A stretch of 64,000 bases of DNA from Heterocephalus glaber (GCF_000247695.1 NW_004624843.1:803647-867646); one strand, 5' to 3'. Shown: positions 35,553 to 48,283, numbered from the stretch's first letter. Numbers and translations: made by a program. The notes: generated from the letters alone by a model not told the origin.

Positions 35553-35884
35553 AGTTTGGGTTGCTGAAACAAAGTAGCATAGATGAGGTGGCTCATAAAC
35601 AACAGAAATTCATTTTTCACAGTTCTAAAAGCCTGAGAAGCCCAACAGGGAGGTGCCAGCATAGTCAAATTCTGGTGAGGGCATTCTTTCAGGCTGCAGA
35701 CAGTGGACTTCTTGTATCCTTGCTGGTTAGAGTCTCTTTTATAAGGGGATTAATTCTCTTCATGAAGATTCCACCCTCATCAGTTAATCACTTCTCAAAC
35801 ACTGGACCTCTTGATAACATCACATTGTGGGTTAGGATTTCAACATATAAATTTGGAAGGGACATAAACATTTAACCCATAACA
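35553..35884 (-). mobile_element. MLT1-type MaLR LTR
   Basis: The plus strand reads the reverse complement of MLT1: 'agtttgggttgctgaaac', 'gaggtggctcataaacaacag', 'attcatttttcacagttc', 'ctggtgagggcattc', 'tctcttttataaggggattaa', 'ccctcatcagttaatcac' and 'gttaggatttcaacatataa'. The 104-codon frame at 35561-35875 lies entirely inside it and is not a gene. Confidence 0.85.
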
Positions 35885-36984
35885 ATTTTCCTACATGCAC
35901 ATACACACACACCGGTGACCTGCTAGTAATGCTGCCTGGCATGGCTTTTTTAAAAAATAATGATTAAAGTTATTAATGCCTGGGGCTCCAGACTATGAGA
36001 TTTTTTTTTTGGACTTCAGGGATCTGAAGAGAGAGACGGGGAGGGGGGCAGATCCCGAGATGGCTCTATTTCTACATAAAACAGAATTTCCAGTTTCCAC
36101 ATTAATTATTTACCATCACCACTGAGGCTGCCTACGGTTCTGGTCCTTTAAACATACTTGACTCTGTAGAATTTTCAATTGACATCAGGATTTTGATCAA
36201 TTATATTTCCATTTTAGTTTTTCCACCTAAGGTTGTACTGTCCTTCAATGAATTTTCCAGCTAAACATCAATGCCCTTTCCAGTGAATGGTTGATTTGTT
36301 TTTCAATAGAACAGTTACTTGCTCTACCACCGCCATCTACTTTCTGAGCATAATGTTTTTGGTATTTCCTCAGCCATTCGCCAACACCTGGCTATATGTG
36401 GGCAAAGCACCATCAGAAAGCAATGTGATTATTGTCCACATCATTTAGAAATAGCTAAGGAATAATTATAGGTGCCATGTGGTAGATCAGACATTCAAAG
36501 CATATTTTCCCCTTTGATAGTATTGACTATGCAAACAACTGCATTTCTATATACTCTTTATCTGTTACTGTAAAGCAAAGATACACTCTATATAAAATGC
36601 CTTTCCAGATTAATGAAGCTTCCCCTCTTCCATGTATTTCATTAGGTAAATGCTCAATGCTTCTTTAGGGTAAGACATTTCAATATTAATAATTTTAGAT
36701 GAAATATTTCCAAGACATAATATGTCTATATAGATAGATACACATATATACATTCATGTATAGCTTTGTTTTATTAAACAAGAAATTCTAAACTTAATTT
36801 ACTTTTTTGTAGATTATGTTACCATTATGATTTGATATTCACAGTTAAATTTTGGAGGTGTTTTTGATTGCTTTTGTTCTTGTTCTTGGCTACCTTTTGG
36901 ACAATAGCTTATCCTTTTTCTTCAGATTTCTCTCTCCTTGTCAGCTCCTCTTTTCAACACATTTTAGTCTAGAGAAGAATGAAG
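35885..36984. other. Unassigned AT-rich sequence
   Basis: No gene or nameable repeat is visible. Confidence 0.45.
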
Positions 36985-37180
36985 AAATCATCAGAACTGA
37001 GGAGAAATGAATGCAACCCATCAATAAGTTGCATACCAGAAAGCCTGGGTTCTAATCCCGATCTATTGTTAGCTGTATGAGCTTGTACAATTCTTCCCCC
37101 ATCACCTCGGTGCCTCAACTGAACAGTATGTGAATGACATGACTTTGAAGGTCCTTCTCGAACTAGAAGTCCCTTGTCCA
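36985..37180 (+). mobile_element. MIR-type core SINE
   Basis: The tRNA-like and core landmarks are 'aagcctgggttctaatcccg', 'tgttagctgtatgagcttg' and 'acctcggtgcctcaactg', followed by 'ggtccttctcgaactagaagtc'. Old copy. Confidence 0.65.
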
Positions 37181-39833
37181 TGTGGGCTCTACACATTCAT
37201 AACTCTGCCTGTAAAATACTGCCCTCAGGATACCCAATACTTTGCCCACCTTTACTGCTTAGCTGATCCCAAGGGAGACATCCACCTCTTCCCATGTCTT
37301 TCTCAAAGCTCTAAATCTGGACAGCACACCTGTCCCAGGGATTCCTGTAATAATCTTCATCATGTGTTGTACATAACTGCCCTTCTCCCTTGCAGCTGAA
37401 GAGAAAGGGCTTGCCTTCACTGTCCCACAGTTTAGCACCAGTACTGGCACATAACACAGGATGGGGTGCTGGGAGAAAGACTTAATGAAAGAGTAAGAAT
37501 CTTCCTTCATTTGGGGCACCAGTATGTTTGACTGCCTGCCATGAAGCATGATGCAGGAATTTGAAACAATCATTCTCTTTTTTGCTTTGTTCTGTTGGGA
37601 CTAAAGTTGATAGCAAACTTTTCTGGAAATCTTCTTTCCTGAATAAGTTTCTCTAGGTGAATTATTTTTCTACCTATGGAGAAATTTCTTCTTTGTGTCA
37701 CAATTCTTCCAAAAATACATGGTAAAGTCTAGTATGTTCCTATTCTTGTATTTCCATCCTTAGACTTATTGAGGTAAGGTGTTCTGGTTCACGGATGTGA
37801 ACAAAGGTGACTTCACCGTGAACAGAGTCTCTCTGAAACCTGAAACATCTCCTAGACTCTACCTTGACCCATCCCACCATCCTTCTTCCAGGCATGAAAC
37901 CAAAACAACAACACCAAAATGGTCCCTTTGGTTGGAATTCTGTCAACAACTGCAGAACACTAGGTTAATCATTGTGGCATTTTATGAAAATGAATTTAAA
38001 TAGACACCTTCTACAGACGTCAGGAAATTATTGCAGATTCACTAACAACGAGATGAGGTGCATCCAGAAAAGTTTCATAGAATAACAGCCAAAGTAACTC
38101 CTAAAGTTAATTCTTATGTTTTCTTTGTTGGCAGAGGTAATTTATGGAATTCGATACTCATGGTGCTATTTTTATGTGATTTCACTTAGGTGATAAGAAT
38201 ATTTTAATCAATGCCCTTATTATGTTATTAGTATACAGTGGATTTTGACTTTGCCAAATTCTCAGTAATTATAGAATAAGATTTGTCCTAAATGCCAAAT
38301 ATGACTTAGGAAAGATTTCTCAGAGATTCACTAAAATCCTTTTGGGATACCAATGAGTTCTTGATTTCAAAACAAATCAAAAACAAAGAAAAGAAAAAAA
38401 ATTTTTTTAAAGCTTTTCAATTGTATATTTAAGACCTATTAAAAATAACAAATATTAGAAAAACATAGTTTTGTAATAATTTGCCTTGCAAAATAAAACT
38501 TCAAGAATTGATTTGGCTATCAGTAGATTTTGTTGTTATTGTTTGGTAAATGGTATTTTCATATAATGTATATAGAGCTATGGACAAGCAGGTCCTCTGT
38601 TAAAATTGGGCAATTGTTCCCATGTTCCTGAAGTTTCATTATCTATATAGAATGCTAATTAATGTAGCCCAGAATTGTTATTAATTCTTGATTTACATTC
38701 CTCCCTGGGGAGCAATTTACTCTGATAGTCAATTTCATATTGGTCTCTGTGTCATATGGGAGAAATTCAAGAGGAATTTGGGACTTCAGCCAAATCTACT
38801 ACATACTTGATTTCAGATATTTCAAGCAAGATGAAATAGGAAATCCCGAGAAGGGTATCCTCTGAGCAGTACCGCCACCAGGTGAGGAAAGCCATACAGC
38901 ACTGTCCTGTTTCAGGACTCTTCCCTGGCTATGAGAAAGGTGGCATGCTGAGTTCTTACAGAAAATTCCTTTACTTGGCAACTCCAGAGAATTTTGAATA
39001 TCATTTCCATGGCTCAGCCAGGATGTTAGATTTTACAAAGAGTACAACTAAGATGACTCTCTAGCAAGGAAACAAAGTTGGTGTTCTTCACTTTGTTCCA
39101 AGAACTGGTGCTGGTCTTCAAATTGTTTGTTGCCTATCCATCAAGTATGTTAATATAAAGGAAGTAGTTAGAAATTTCAAGAATTTGGCTTGCTTCATCA
39201 TCCATGTGCATGATCAGTAGACTGCTGTTTTCAGGACATTCCTTTCCTTTATGTTTCTTAGCAGTTTATTCTTCTTGTCTCACAAATATATCAGTCTTTG
39301 CCAGATTGGAAATAAAGAATAAAATTGGTCTTTCACCTTTATAGTTTGAGAATCCTGATGCAGGTGTTTCTTTGGACTATTCCAGCTGCAGCCATGGAGG
39401 GTACCCTTGGTGATGGGTGTAGCTGTGGAAAAGAGGTACAGTACTCATGTACAAAATAAATAGCTGCCTAAAGAGCCCTGACCACTGGTAGTGGTCTTCC
39501 CAGAAAAGTTATTCATGAGCTGCAGGGAGGGGAGATAGCACCATTTTTGCTCAGTAAACATCGGGAAGTATGTTGGAAATTTTAAAAAATTATACCTTAA
39601 TAAAAAACAAAAAATAATAATTTTTCCATAGGAAATGGTACTCAACTCCACTCCAAATTACATCAAGGCAAAGACAGTTTGAAGAAAAAAAAACTGTAAA
39701 CTGGTATCTAACCCGCAGTTTCAGGTGGGAGAGGTTATCATATTTGTTCAAAGTCCTATTTTCTTGGTGACATGAGAGAAACCCAACAATATAGAATGTA
39801 TAGGAGATAAAGGTATTCAAACCTAGCAACATA
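37181..39833. other. Unassigned sequence
   Basis: I see no gene. Frames at 37130-37399, 37259-37573 and 37779-38003 show no domain. The rest is AT-rich with no nameable repeat. Confidence 0.4.
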
Positions 39834-39921
39834 GGCCAGCCATGTGAGGAAGGCAGCCATGTCAGGATGGTGGCCATGTCAGGATGATGGCCATGTCAGG
39901 CTGGCGGCCATATCAGGATGG
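39834..39921. repeat. Minisatellite, ~17-18-bp unit, about five copies
   Basis: Variants of 'ggccatgtcaggatgg' repeat about five times, with single-base differences between units. They run from 'ggccagccatgtgagg' to 'ggccatatcaggatgg'. Confidence 0.85.
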
Positions 39922-40870
39922 TCTGTGTCTAACAAAGTCAAGGTTGTCTGCTCACAGACAACCAAGCACTTTTCAATATTATCTCATCAGTGAAAGCTAT
40001 AAGACATTGTCAGAAAAAAGCTAAGAAAGATTTCCATTTTGTCCTACAGTATAATCTTTCATTTAGAACAACACTGGCAAATGGTTTTAAGCATTTGGTC
40101 TTAAAAATACATCTTACATTTATTTTGATTTTCAAAATCATCAGAGTTGCCCAAAGGTGAACATTTGGATGTTTGATATCCTCCTCCATGAGATCCCCAA
40201 ACATTTGCAAAGGAAGAGAATGCTTAATGTCAGACATACTTGGACTTGGAAGCTCTCATTCCATGGAGATATCAAAACTAACCACTGAAGTAAATGTCTA
40301 GAACTCTGAGGAGCACTGACTTTCTATTTCTTAAAGTAGAACATCAATAAAATGAGCTGTCTGGTAATGATTTCATTTGGGTATATACCTGGGCTTCCAT
40401 GAATATATTGATAAGTTACCTCAGAGAAAAAGTTTGTATTCTGCAACTTCCCACCTAGGTTTGGGTTTAGGAGATATTTTTAAAACCCTGAAATACAGCA
40501 TTCCTATTAGGTCTCATCAGGGAATTGAAGTGCTCCATATTAAATTTGTCAGAGATATATCTATATAACACAACCCAAATAAGACTGTAGAATTTCTCCC
40601 TATTTTTGATGCTTAGAGCCTAGATGATCACAGGTCTCTGCTCTAGCACTAGCTGGGAAGTGTACCAACATGTCAAAGGTGAAGGGAAAAAATTCTACTT
40701 TTTGCTTGTCTTTGTCTATAGACACTGCTAAATAGAAAGATTCACATGAGAAAATAAGAGTGCATTTTCCAGTATGTTTAAAAAGCATATATCATACATT
40801 GCACACATTCAGAAAACCTAATGTAACCAACACATCTTATAGGAGAAAAACCAAGGGCCTGGTAAGCAAT
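39922..40870. other. Unassigned sequence
   Basis: No gene or nameable repeat is visible. Confidence 0.4.
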
Positions 40871-40880
40871 CTATGGCAAT

Positions 40881-41043
40881 TTTGTTTTGTTTTGTTGTTT
40901 TTTTGAGACAGGGTCTTGCTGTGTAGTTCAGGATGCCCTTGAATACACTATGTAGCACAGACTGGCCTCAAACTCGTGATGATCTTCTTGCTTCATGGTG
41001 ATCCAAATGCTGTGACCACAGGCCTGCACCACCACACCCAGCT
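40881..41043 (-). mobile_element. B1 SINE
   Basis: The plus strand reads the B1 reverse complement: T-rich tail, 'tttgagacagggtcttgctg', 'tgtagcacagactggcctc', 'aaactcgtgatgatcttcttgc' and 'ccaccacacccagct'. A degenerate duplication may be 'ctatggcaat' (40871-40880) against 'ctacagcaac' (41044-41053), 7 of 10 matching. Confidence 0.9.
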
Positions 41044-41053
41044 CTACAGCAAC

Positions 41054-42172
41054 GTCTAACAATTAGGAAATTGATGAAACATACAAAAGTCTAGCTTCAT
41101 AAGTAGGTCAATAGTTTGAGCATCAGTAAAACTTTCAGCCTCCAACAAGACAAGTTTTCTCAACCCAAATTCAAAAGTTCAGTGATACATTGAAGGTCAG
41201 GAACACTCATGAAAAAAATTAGATTACCCACCTGTCCAGGTCAAAGTGGGCCACCTCCTATCAATGTGTTAACCTAGAATTCAAATGTAATTTCATTTGA
41301 ACCTGAAATATCTATCTTCTTAATCTAAAAGCAAGATAAGAAGAAGAAAGAAATGCTGAATTTGACTTTGGCCTGGAGATGTCTTCTTCTTCAGTAATTA
41401 TTTAGGAAAAATAATGTTCTTTTTTCCTTCTCCATCTTCATCTCCTCCTTCTCCTCCCTCTCATCCTTTCCTTCTTTCTCATAAATAATTTCCACTTTGG
41501 AATGTTCTCAGGGTGAGCAATAGCAGCCCCTACAGCCCTTTAAGGGATAGAGGGGAGGGGAGGTCTGCTGGAAATTCTAATTTTGGAAAATAGAAGCAAG
41601 CATCCAGTGACAATTGTAAGGTGCTCCTCCTCCAACAGCAGCCTTCAGGAACACCCTGCTGGACCACTCGTGCCTATGGCTGGTCATGAAGCAGTCTCTG
41701 CCGTTTCCCTCATTGCAGTGACTTCATGAGCAATCATGGTGGCTGGAAACTGTTAACCACAGTGAGATTCTTCCTCTCTTCACCTGCCAGGGCTCTCTGT
41801 TCTGTAACAAAACCTCCATCCACCAGAAAAGGTGAAGGAATTAGACAAATACTGTATTTTAAAATCATTTTCTTTTAGATACGGAAGATTTATAAAGATC
41901 AAAGGATGCATTTCATTCCAGGGAAGGCCAAGAAGAAGGGAGAAACAAAACAAAACAGAAAAGGCAACAGAATTTCAAATAAGAAACTGAGTTTCTCCTT
42001 CTGAACTTGAATGAATTCATTTACCTTCCCTGCTTGCATTTTATCACCCAGATTACAGGGACTAATTCAAAACAGAGCTAATCTGAGAACCTCACTGAGG
42101 TTAGGGTTTCTAAAATCCTTCACACTGTATAAAAGGGAGATCCAGGTGCCAACTGCTATTACTGTCCACTCC
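41054..42172. other. Unassigned sequence
   Basis: I see no gene. A C/T-rich stretch lies at 41420-41480. Confidence 0.4.
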
Positions 42173-42183
42173 TGCCATGTTTT
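42173..42183. repeat. 11-bp target duplication, left
   Basis: 'tgccatgtttt' recurs exactly at 42222-42232 and brackets a U2 snRNA fragment. Read on the element's strand it begins AAAA, as L1 endonuclease sites do. Confidence 0.9.
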
Positions 42184-42221
42184 ACACTTGATTTTAGCCA
42201 AAAGGCTGAGAAGTGATGATG
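42184..42221 (-). pseudogene. RNU2 (pseudogene): 3'-truncated tailless U2 snRNA retropseudogene
   Basis: On the minus strand, from 42217 leftwards, the sequence matches the first 34-35 nt of U2 spliceosomal RNA. There are three differences, all G to A on the RNA strand, and two fall at CpG positions of U2, as expected from methyl-CpG decay. The match includes the branch-site-adjacent 5' segment and stops before the rest of the RNA. There is no poly(A) tail. An exact 11-bp direct repeat flanks it. Four extra bases (42218-42221) lie between the U2 5' end and the right repeat. It is far too short to function. Confidence 0.88.
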
Positions 42222-42232
42222 TGCCATGTTTT
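42222..42232. repeat. 11-bp target duplication, right
   Basis: It is an exact copy of 42173-42183. Confidence 0.9.
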
Positions 42233-42498
42233 GATTGACCTCTAACCTTTGATACAATGGAGTGTAAAGCCAGACGTAAGATCTGTAATGCCAAACTGGC
42301 TGCAAGGGGAAAATTTAAAAATCCAGCCTGGCCAACTTAAGCTCTAGTATACCACAGTTTCACAGTTGAACAAACAGCAGTACAAATCCAAATTGTAGAG
42401 CATAGAGAGTCTAAACTTTGAAGTCAATCCTCTGAAAAGTGGATGGGAGAACTTGGTAATATCTGCAATTTAACCCTTAGGAAGGGCAAGATCAGGCA

Positions 42499-42536
42499 AA
42501 TAATAATAATAATAACAACAACAACAGCAACAACAA
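42499..42536. repeat. (AAT)n-(AAC)n trinucleotide repeat
   Basis: Consecutive AAT units pass into AAC units with one CAG interruption. It produces poly-I/poly-T in the frame at 42443, which is not a gene. Confidence 0.9.
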
Positions 42537-42599
42537 TTTTGGCTTCTACTGTAGAAGCTATTAAGTTGAACAGAATAATATTAATAATGATGATGAGTG

Positions 42600-42815
42600 C
42601 AGCAACTTTTAATGATTCCTACTATGTATCCGGCCGTGTGCTGCCTGTTTGTCATGGCTTGCATCACATATTCCTCAAAACTACACAATGATAGCCAGGC
42701 TACAACCATTCTCACTTTGCACAAGAGGCGCACAGATTGGGGTCACTTGGAGAATACTGGCCAAAGCCAGGATCCAAACTCAGGCCCTCCAACCAGGCCT
42801 ACCAGAAGGTATTAT
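42600..42815 (-). mobile_element. MIR SINE
   Basis: The plus strand reads the MIR reverse complement: 'tgattcctactatgtatccgg', 'cacatattcctcaaaactac', 'gcacaagaggcgcacagattgg', 'gccaaagccaggatccaaactc' and 'aggccctccaacc'. The overlapping frames from 42443 to 43102 are chance. Confidence 0.75.
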
Positions 42816-44366
42816 AGGTATGGTACTTCTCTGCTCTTACTCTGACAGCAGGTGTCTTTCAATACCTTATGAGTCCCTGGAGCTGGAGTTTAAAGATTTT
42901 CATAAGAATGTGCAGGTTACGAATGATTGTGTCACTCTGCTGTATCTTCTCTGCAAAATCCTTTTTGGGCCCATCACATCCTCAGCTAGGTTGCTGCCAT
43001 GTTTTTAAAGGGCCCCAGTCCATCACCCCACTATCCTCTCTCACCTTATTCCTTTCTTGCAAGCAAAGGAAGGATGATTTTTCCCTCATGAGGAAGAACT
43101 AGTTTCAGAGCAATTTGGTGCACTGACCACATACCACTGCTTGATGAGTAGCTACAGAGATCTTCACGCTGCTCTGGAAGTTACAGTTACTGCTCCACTG
43201 TCCTCAGAAAAGAGCCCAAAGAAGTATTACATTCTGTAGTAGTTTCTGTTTTGGCTTTCAGCTATTTTTTCTGTGAAAAAACCCTTTTTTGCAGTCATAA
43301 CAATATGCCTTCCATGAAAGGTGTTTGAGATTCTCTTTTTTACAGTCCTAGTCTGGCTGGTGAAGACATCAAAGTATGAAATAGTGAATCCTGCTTATAA
43401 AGTGTCACTGAGAAATTGCCACTGGTGTGTCCCATCAGAAGTGGCCTTTTTTGTCCTATTAAAACATCTTCTTTGCATTAATGAGCCTTACTATTGTCTA
43501 GAGTCTGGTCAAAGTTAAGGATATAAATGAAAAAAGATCCAAAGGAGTAGATAAGAAGGTGGCCAAGCAGAGAGTTCATGTGCTTTAAGAGGTCGGGAAT
43601 GTAGAAGTAAATGTTGAAGGAAGGGTGAAAGTAGAGAAAATAAAAAGATATCATTGAAAATCCAATTTAGAGTGACTGCATCAGTAATGCTAGTGGGCAA
43701 ATCTAAAAGAGCTGAGTGCAGGACCCAGTTCCAACATCCAACCTGGCAAAGAGGAAGAGATCAACTGTGAAGCCTAAAAACACAGCTAGAATTCTGGGAT
43801 TCAAAGGAGAAAAGGAGAAGTTGCACATGTTAGAAGACTTGAAAGCACACATCTTCAACTCAACCTGAGCAGGAAGGCTATGCCAAGATGGGACCCAGTC
43901 TGAAACTCTTTGTGCAGTGGTCCACCCAGGGTTAACAGGAGGCCCTGCTTCCTCTGACATTGGTGGGATTGAGCAAAGACAGAAATCCAAGGGTCTGCAG
44001 CAACCTCCAAAGCACTATATTCTCTTCTCAAAAGCAAATAGGATGGCTAATTTTCAATGTTCATATAATATCATCATTTAAATACATTTATTGACTAGGA
44101 CTAAAGAGTATTAATCAGTTATATTAATCCCTCCCTGTTAAGAATACTATCCTTATACTTCAAAGGATCAGTGTTCTTTATGATAGCCTTTAGGGGAATC
44201 CTATAGACCAAATGTGTGGGGCCTGATCCGATTCTGCAGAGAACACTCAAGGCCATGCAGACCAACTCTAAAGGAAGATGCTGAGCCTTGGGGTGAGGCT
44301 TCTGAGAACTTTTCAAGAGATATTATTTTCACTCCTGCCAACATAAGCTATCCATTGTTCTCTAGT
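42816..44366. other. Unassigned sequence
   Basis: No gene or nameable repeat is visible. Reverse frames at 43515-44316 show no domain. Confidence 0.4.
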
Positions 44367-44912
44367 TCAGGAAAGTACACAGAATATTATCTCCCCAAAA
44401 ACATCCATGCCCCAATCCCCAGTACATGTAGTTATGTTATGTTGCATGGCCAGGCAGAATCGAGGTTGCATATGAAATTAATTTTGTTAATCAGCTGGTC
44501 ATGCGATGGGAAGACCATCCTGGGTGATTTGGGGAGGGCAACAGAATCATAAAGTTCTTTTTAAAGTAGAACAAAGAGGCAAAAATGGAGGCAGAGTCAG
44601 AAAGGAAATGTGATGAGGGAAGCAGAGGTTGAAGCCATGTGCTGTGAGAAAGAGTCCATACCCGCTGCTCGCTTTGAAAATGGAGGAAGCCATGAGGCAG
44701 GGAATTGGGTAGCCCCCTATGAGCTGGAAAATACAAGGAAATGCTCCCTCTTGCAACAGCAGAAACAGAAAGACTCACCAACATTGTGCCTTTAGTCTAG
44801 TGAGATCCATGTCAGACTTCCAGCCTGCAGAACTATGGGACTATAAACCTTTGTTGTTATAAGCCACCACATGTGTGATGATTTATTAAGGTTATGTATA
44901 AAACTAAGACAA
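44367..44912 (+). mobile_element. MLT1-type MaLR LTR
   Basis: It follows MLT1: 'tccatgccccaatccccagtac', 'gttgcatggccaggcagaatc', 'gtgatgagggaagcagagg', 'gaaaatggaggaagccatgagg', 'agtgagatccatgtcagac', 'cttccagcctgcagaactatgg' and 'gttgttataagccacc'. This is the sense orientation. The frames at 44214-44795 on both strands fall in it. Confidence 0.8.
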
Positions 44913-46449
44913 GAAGTTTCCAGAAGACTCCAGAGGTTCTGAGCCATTGACCAAGTGTGCATGTGCAAGACAGAAAAAGTCCAGTCTTCAGAGGAAACTT
45001 CCCATATCACAGAGAAAGACTGAAAGTGCTGTCTTCTCACATGTGTAGGGTGATTGGGCCTTGGTGCCCTTTTGAGTAGAAATGGGTAGCTATGTAACAC
45101 AGTGAAAAGTCTAGGTTGAGAAGTTAGACAAATAATAGTTAACAAACACTGTCAGTGTATAATTATGCAGAAATTATTATCTGCGCTCTTTTTTTGGAGG
45201 AGTGTGGATTGTTGAGGAAAGGAAAATTTTCTCCATCCTTGTTCCTGTCTTCCACCTCTTAGATATAAGAAAAGAGAACATGAACTTTTTCTTTTTATAA
45301 AAAATTCAGACTCACACCTGTAATCCCAACAAGAAGAAAAGAGTTCTAGATGGAAGATGGTATTGCTTATTACCACTTCAGTTCACTCATTGGCTTGGTC
45401 AAAAGGTCAGCTATCCAAACTTTCTAAAACAGATAGAAAAGTCATAATACCCAAAACACACAAAAACATGTTCAATAAATGGTACTATTAACATTAAAAA
45501 GTTTTACTTTCAAAGAACTCAGATTTCCAAATTTCATTTGTCAGTTTTACTGATAGGAAGGAAGGAGGAAAATCAAACCAAATGAGCTATGATGTAGCCC
45601 TCCTCTCTCTGTATGCTTTCTTGATATTAGGCAAAATTATTTGGAAAAAATGTTCTTTGGAAGTGATCCATTTGATCAATTTTACCAAACAAAAATTCTC
45701 TCTGCATTGTATTAAATCATTTGCTTCCAAAGAAATACACAGCAAATGAGGTAAAAATGTATTTCAAAAGAAAAATGAGAAACTAATGGAAGAATATTCA
45801 TGGACAAGGAATATCATGGTGCTATGAAGGCTCTATGAGGCCCCCTTTTTATCCCAAGGGCATCTGGGGAAGCGACATATGCGTGTTGCAATGCAATTGC
45901 ATCATCATTTCTCTGAATCTAAGGAGAGGGTTTTGCTCTACATAAATTGTGGTCACAGAAGCTAAGTTAACTTCTGATGCATTTGTGGCCAAGACAAGAA
46001 TTGTGCATAATTCTGCATCTTTGTGGGTCATGCATGGAATGAAATCCTGGAATTAAAACCAACTATTCTATCAAGTTCTCCAAGCACACATCCATCAAAT
46101 TTATGAGACCTCAAGGATGTGAATTTGGAAACTAAAGAACGGTGCTTCCCCTGAAATGATTCCCCAAGGTGTGTGGCTCAGCAGAGAATGGAATCCTTCA
46201 CAGTGTGACAAGGAGCCAGCAGAGAGGATCTGGGTATAACATCATAAATGAAAGACTGCTTCAATCACCTCAAACATCTGCAACAACTGTTTTGGCACCA
46301 AGCTATTGAGTCCACAAAGGCTTAATTTAACAGTGCGAATACACAACGTGCTGTGTGTATCTGTGTGTGTTTTTAATGACCTACATACAAGCTACTATTT
46401 TATAGTGGCTTCCAGCAGAGAGAGGGAAAAACAAGATTTAACTATAGAA
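44913..46449. other. Unassigned sequence
   Basis: I see no gene. The reverse frame at 44792-45145 partly overlaps the LTR end, with no domain. Confidence 0.4.
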
Positions 46450-46760
46450 GCTGTCTATATTTAATATTTCTGTTAGTTTTCTGTCTGCCAGTCTGGCAGA
46501 TTGGCCCAACTGGAAAAACAACATCTATGATTGCTGAAACAGTCCCTGGCTACATTTGGCACCCTTAATCACAGAACGACACAGAAATCCCTGTCTGCAA
46601 AGCCAAGGCAAAAGAGGCCAGCCTTTGTATATCATCAAGACTTATCTGTTTGTCTTTATTTCAAAGTCCAAATTCTAATGTCGTTACTCAATTCAATAGC
46701 GTAGCATAGCAGTCCACAACATTTCACAAGAACAATGAAAACTCTATGTAAATCCTTGGG
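46450..46760. promoter_or_regulatory. Candidate non-repeat conserved/regulatory block (speculative)
   Basis: This stretch is free of recognisable repeats and simple sequence. It includes a short palindrome (TCTGCCA-GTC-TGGCAGA, about 46484-46500) followed by 'gattggcccaactgg'. I call it only a candidate, as conservation cannot be seen from one genome. Confidence 0.15.
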
Positions 46761-47695
46761 TTAACGGGATGTCATCAGTCCTGTGTCGCTATAAAAAAAA
46801 AAATGAATCTGTCTCCTGTTTTCTGTTTTGTTTTGTTTTTCTAGGTCAAGAAAAAAGAAAGAAAAAAAACTTTCACTTCACGCAAGCTTTAATTTCTTAA
46901 GGGACATAGAACTAAAGTAGTCCATAGACTACTTATTGATAGACAAGCAAATAAACAATAGCAACAAAAGAAAATTATCGATGCCATGTGCTTTTGATTT
47001 CTGTTTGGCCTACAGATCCCTAAATGTGGTAAAAACATTTTTAAAATACTGAACCTGAAATTGGAAGTGCCACATTTGAAACTCAGTCCTGACTTAGTAG
47101 CTAGGTGAGATTTGACCACTCATTCAAGCGTGTGAGTCACTTAACCCTACATTACTGAGAGGTCAGCTAGGATTCGAATGAGGAAGCTGCAGATAAAAGA
47201 CAGGGTAACTCACACACAAAATATTATACTAGAAAATGAGTAGCAGACATAATATCCTATAGCGGAATTTAAGTTAATACCTAGCATTGAATAAATGTAC
47301 ATGTTAAAAGGAGAGAAAAGGCTGAAAATCCTGTTTTCAACCTTCATTGGTGTTTATCTACCCTTGGTGGAGAAAAGAGACTGGAATATTTGATTCTATA
47401 TTGATCAGGTCCTAAGAACTCTGAAGAATGTGAATGAAAGTTTTGTTTCTCTGTGAGATAGCCGGCAACGTGTGCAACTCGTCTTTTTCTCAACACACCA
47501 GCATTCCCTACCACAAATTGCTCGCATGAGCTGCCTACAGGGCTAGGTACTTTACCCTTAACCCTTGGAAGGCCTGAGGTAAGAAGCTCACTTCCCAGAG
47601 GTGGAATGACCCAGGAGACAGGTGCAGCAGAAGACTCTAACATTTTCAGCAAATCTCTCAACTGAGTACAAGAAAGCATGACCAGTGAAGTCACA
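46761..47695. other. Unassigned sequence
   Basis: No gene is visible. A stretch near 47040-47190 faintly resembles MIR but is too worn to call. Confidence 0.35.
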
Positions 47696-47860
47696 TCATT
47701 GAGATTCTAATCTTAGATCAACTGTTTTTCTTCCCTCATCTGTAGACTCATATAATAACAACCCGCAGGATGATAGTGTTGCTATGAAGTTTAATACAAT
47801 AATTTAAGGAAAGTGCTTCAGAAAACAGAAAAGTCCCAATAAGCAGTTGACATTATTCTT
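47696..47860 (+). mobile_element. MIR SINE, worn
   Basis: It reads 'ttcttccctcatctgtagactc', 'ataataacaacccgcaggatg', 'tgttgctatgaagtttaatac' and 'aggaaagtgcttcagaaaac', which follows the 3' half of MIR. Confidence 0.6.
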
Positions 47861-48283
47861 TTCATCAACCATGAGCTAATGTGCTGGAATGTTTTTAGGA
47901 CCACCCAAATTTTCATTGCCTGAAAACATGAAACAAGAGAACACATGAAAAATAAAACATTACCTCACTAATAGAATATTTGTATAAGCCTGCTTTAGTA
48001 TAAATGTGGGTCTATAATGTAAAAAAGCTCCAATCCTCTTCTTTCTATTCACATTAGCTCAATTTGGCAAATAAATTCATCCTAACTTCATTCTCACCTC
48101 CCATGTCTCACCCATCTCCAAACCCTGTCGGTCTGATCTCTGAAATCTTCCCTCCAAAGCCTTTTCCTTGCTCTTTGTCTTGCTGCTACCCTGCTCCAAA
48201 CGTCATTGCCAGTTTCAACAGCTCTTTGGTCTCTTAATTTGTGCCTATTCCTCCAGCCTCTTCCTTCTTCATCCACCTATGGG
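47861..48283. other. Unassigned sequence
   Basis: No gene is visible. The reverse frame at 48094-48276 shows no domain. Confidence 0.4.

Noticed and set aside
42184..42221. A functional U2 snRNA gene
   Set aside because: Only the first ~35 nt are present, with no snRNA promoter elements and no Sm site.
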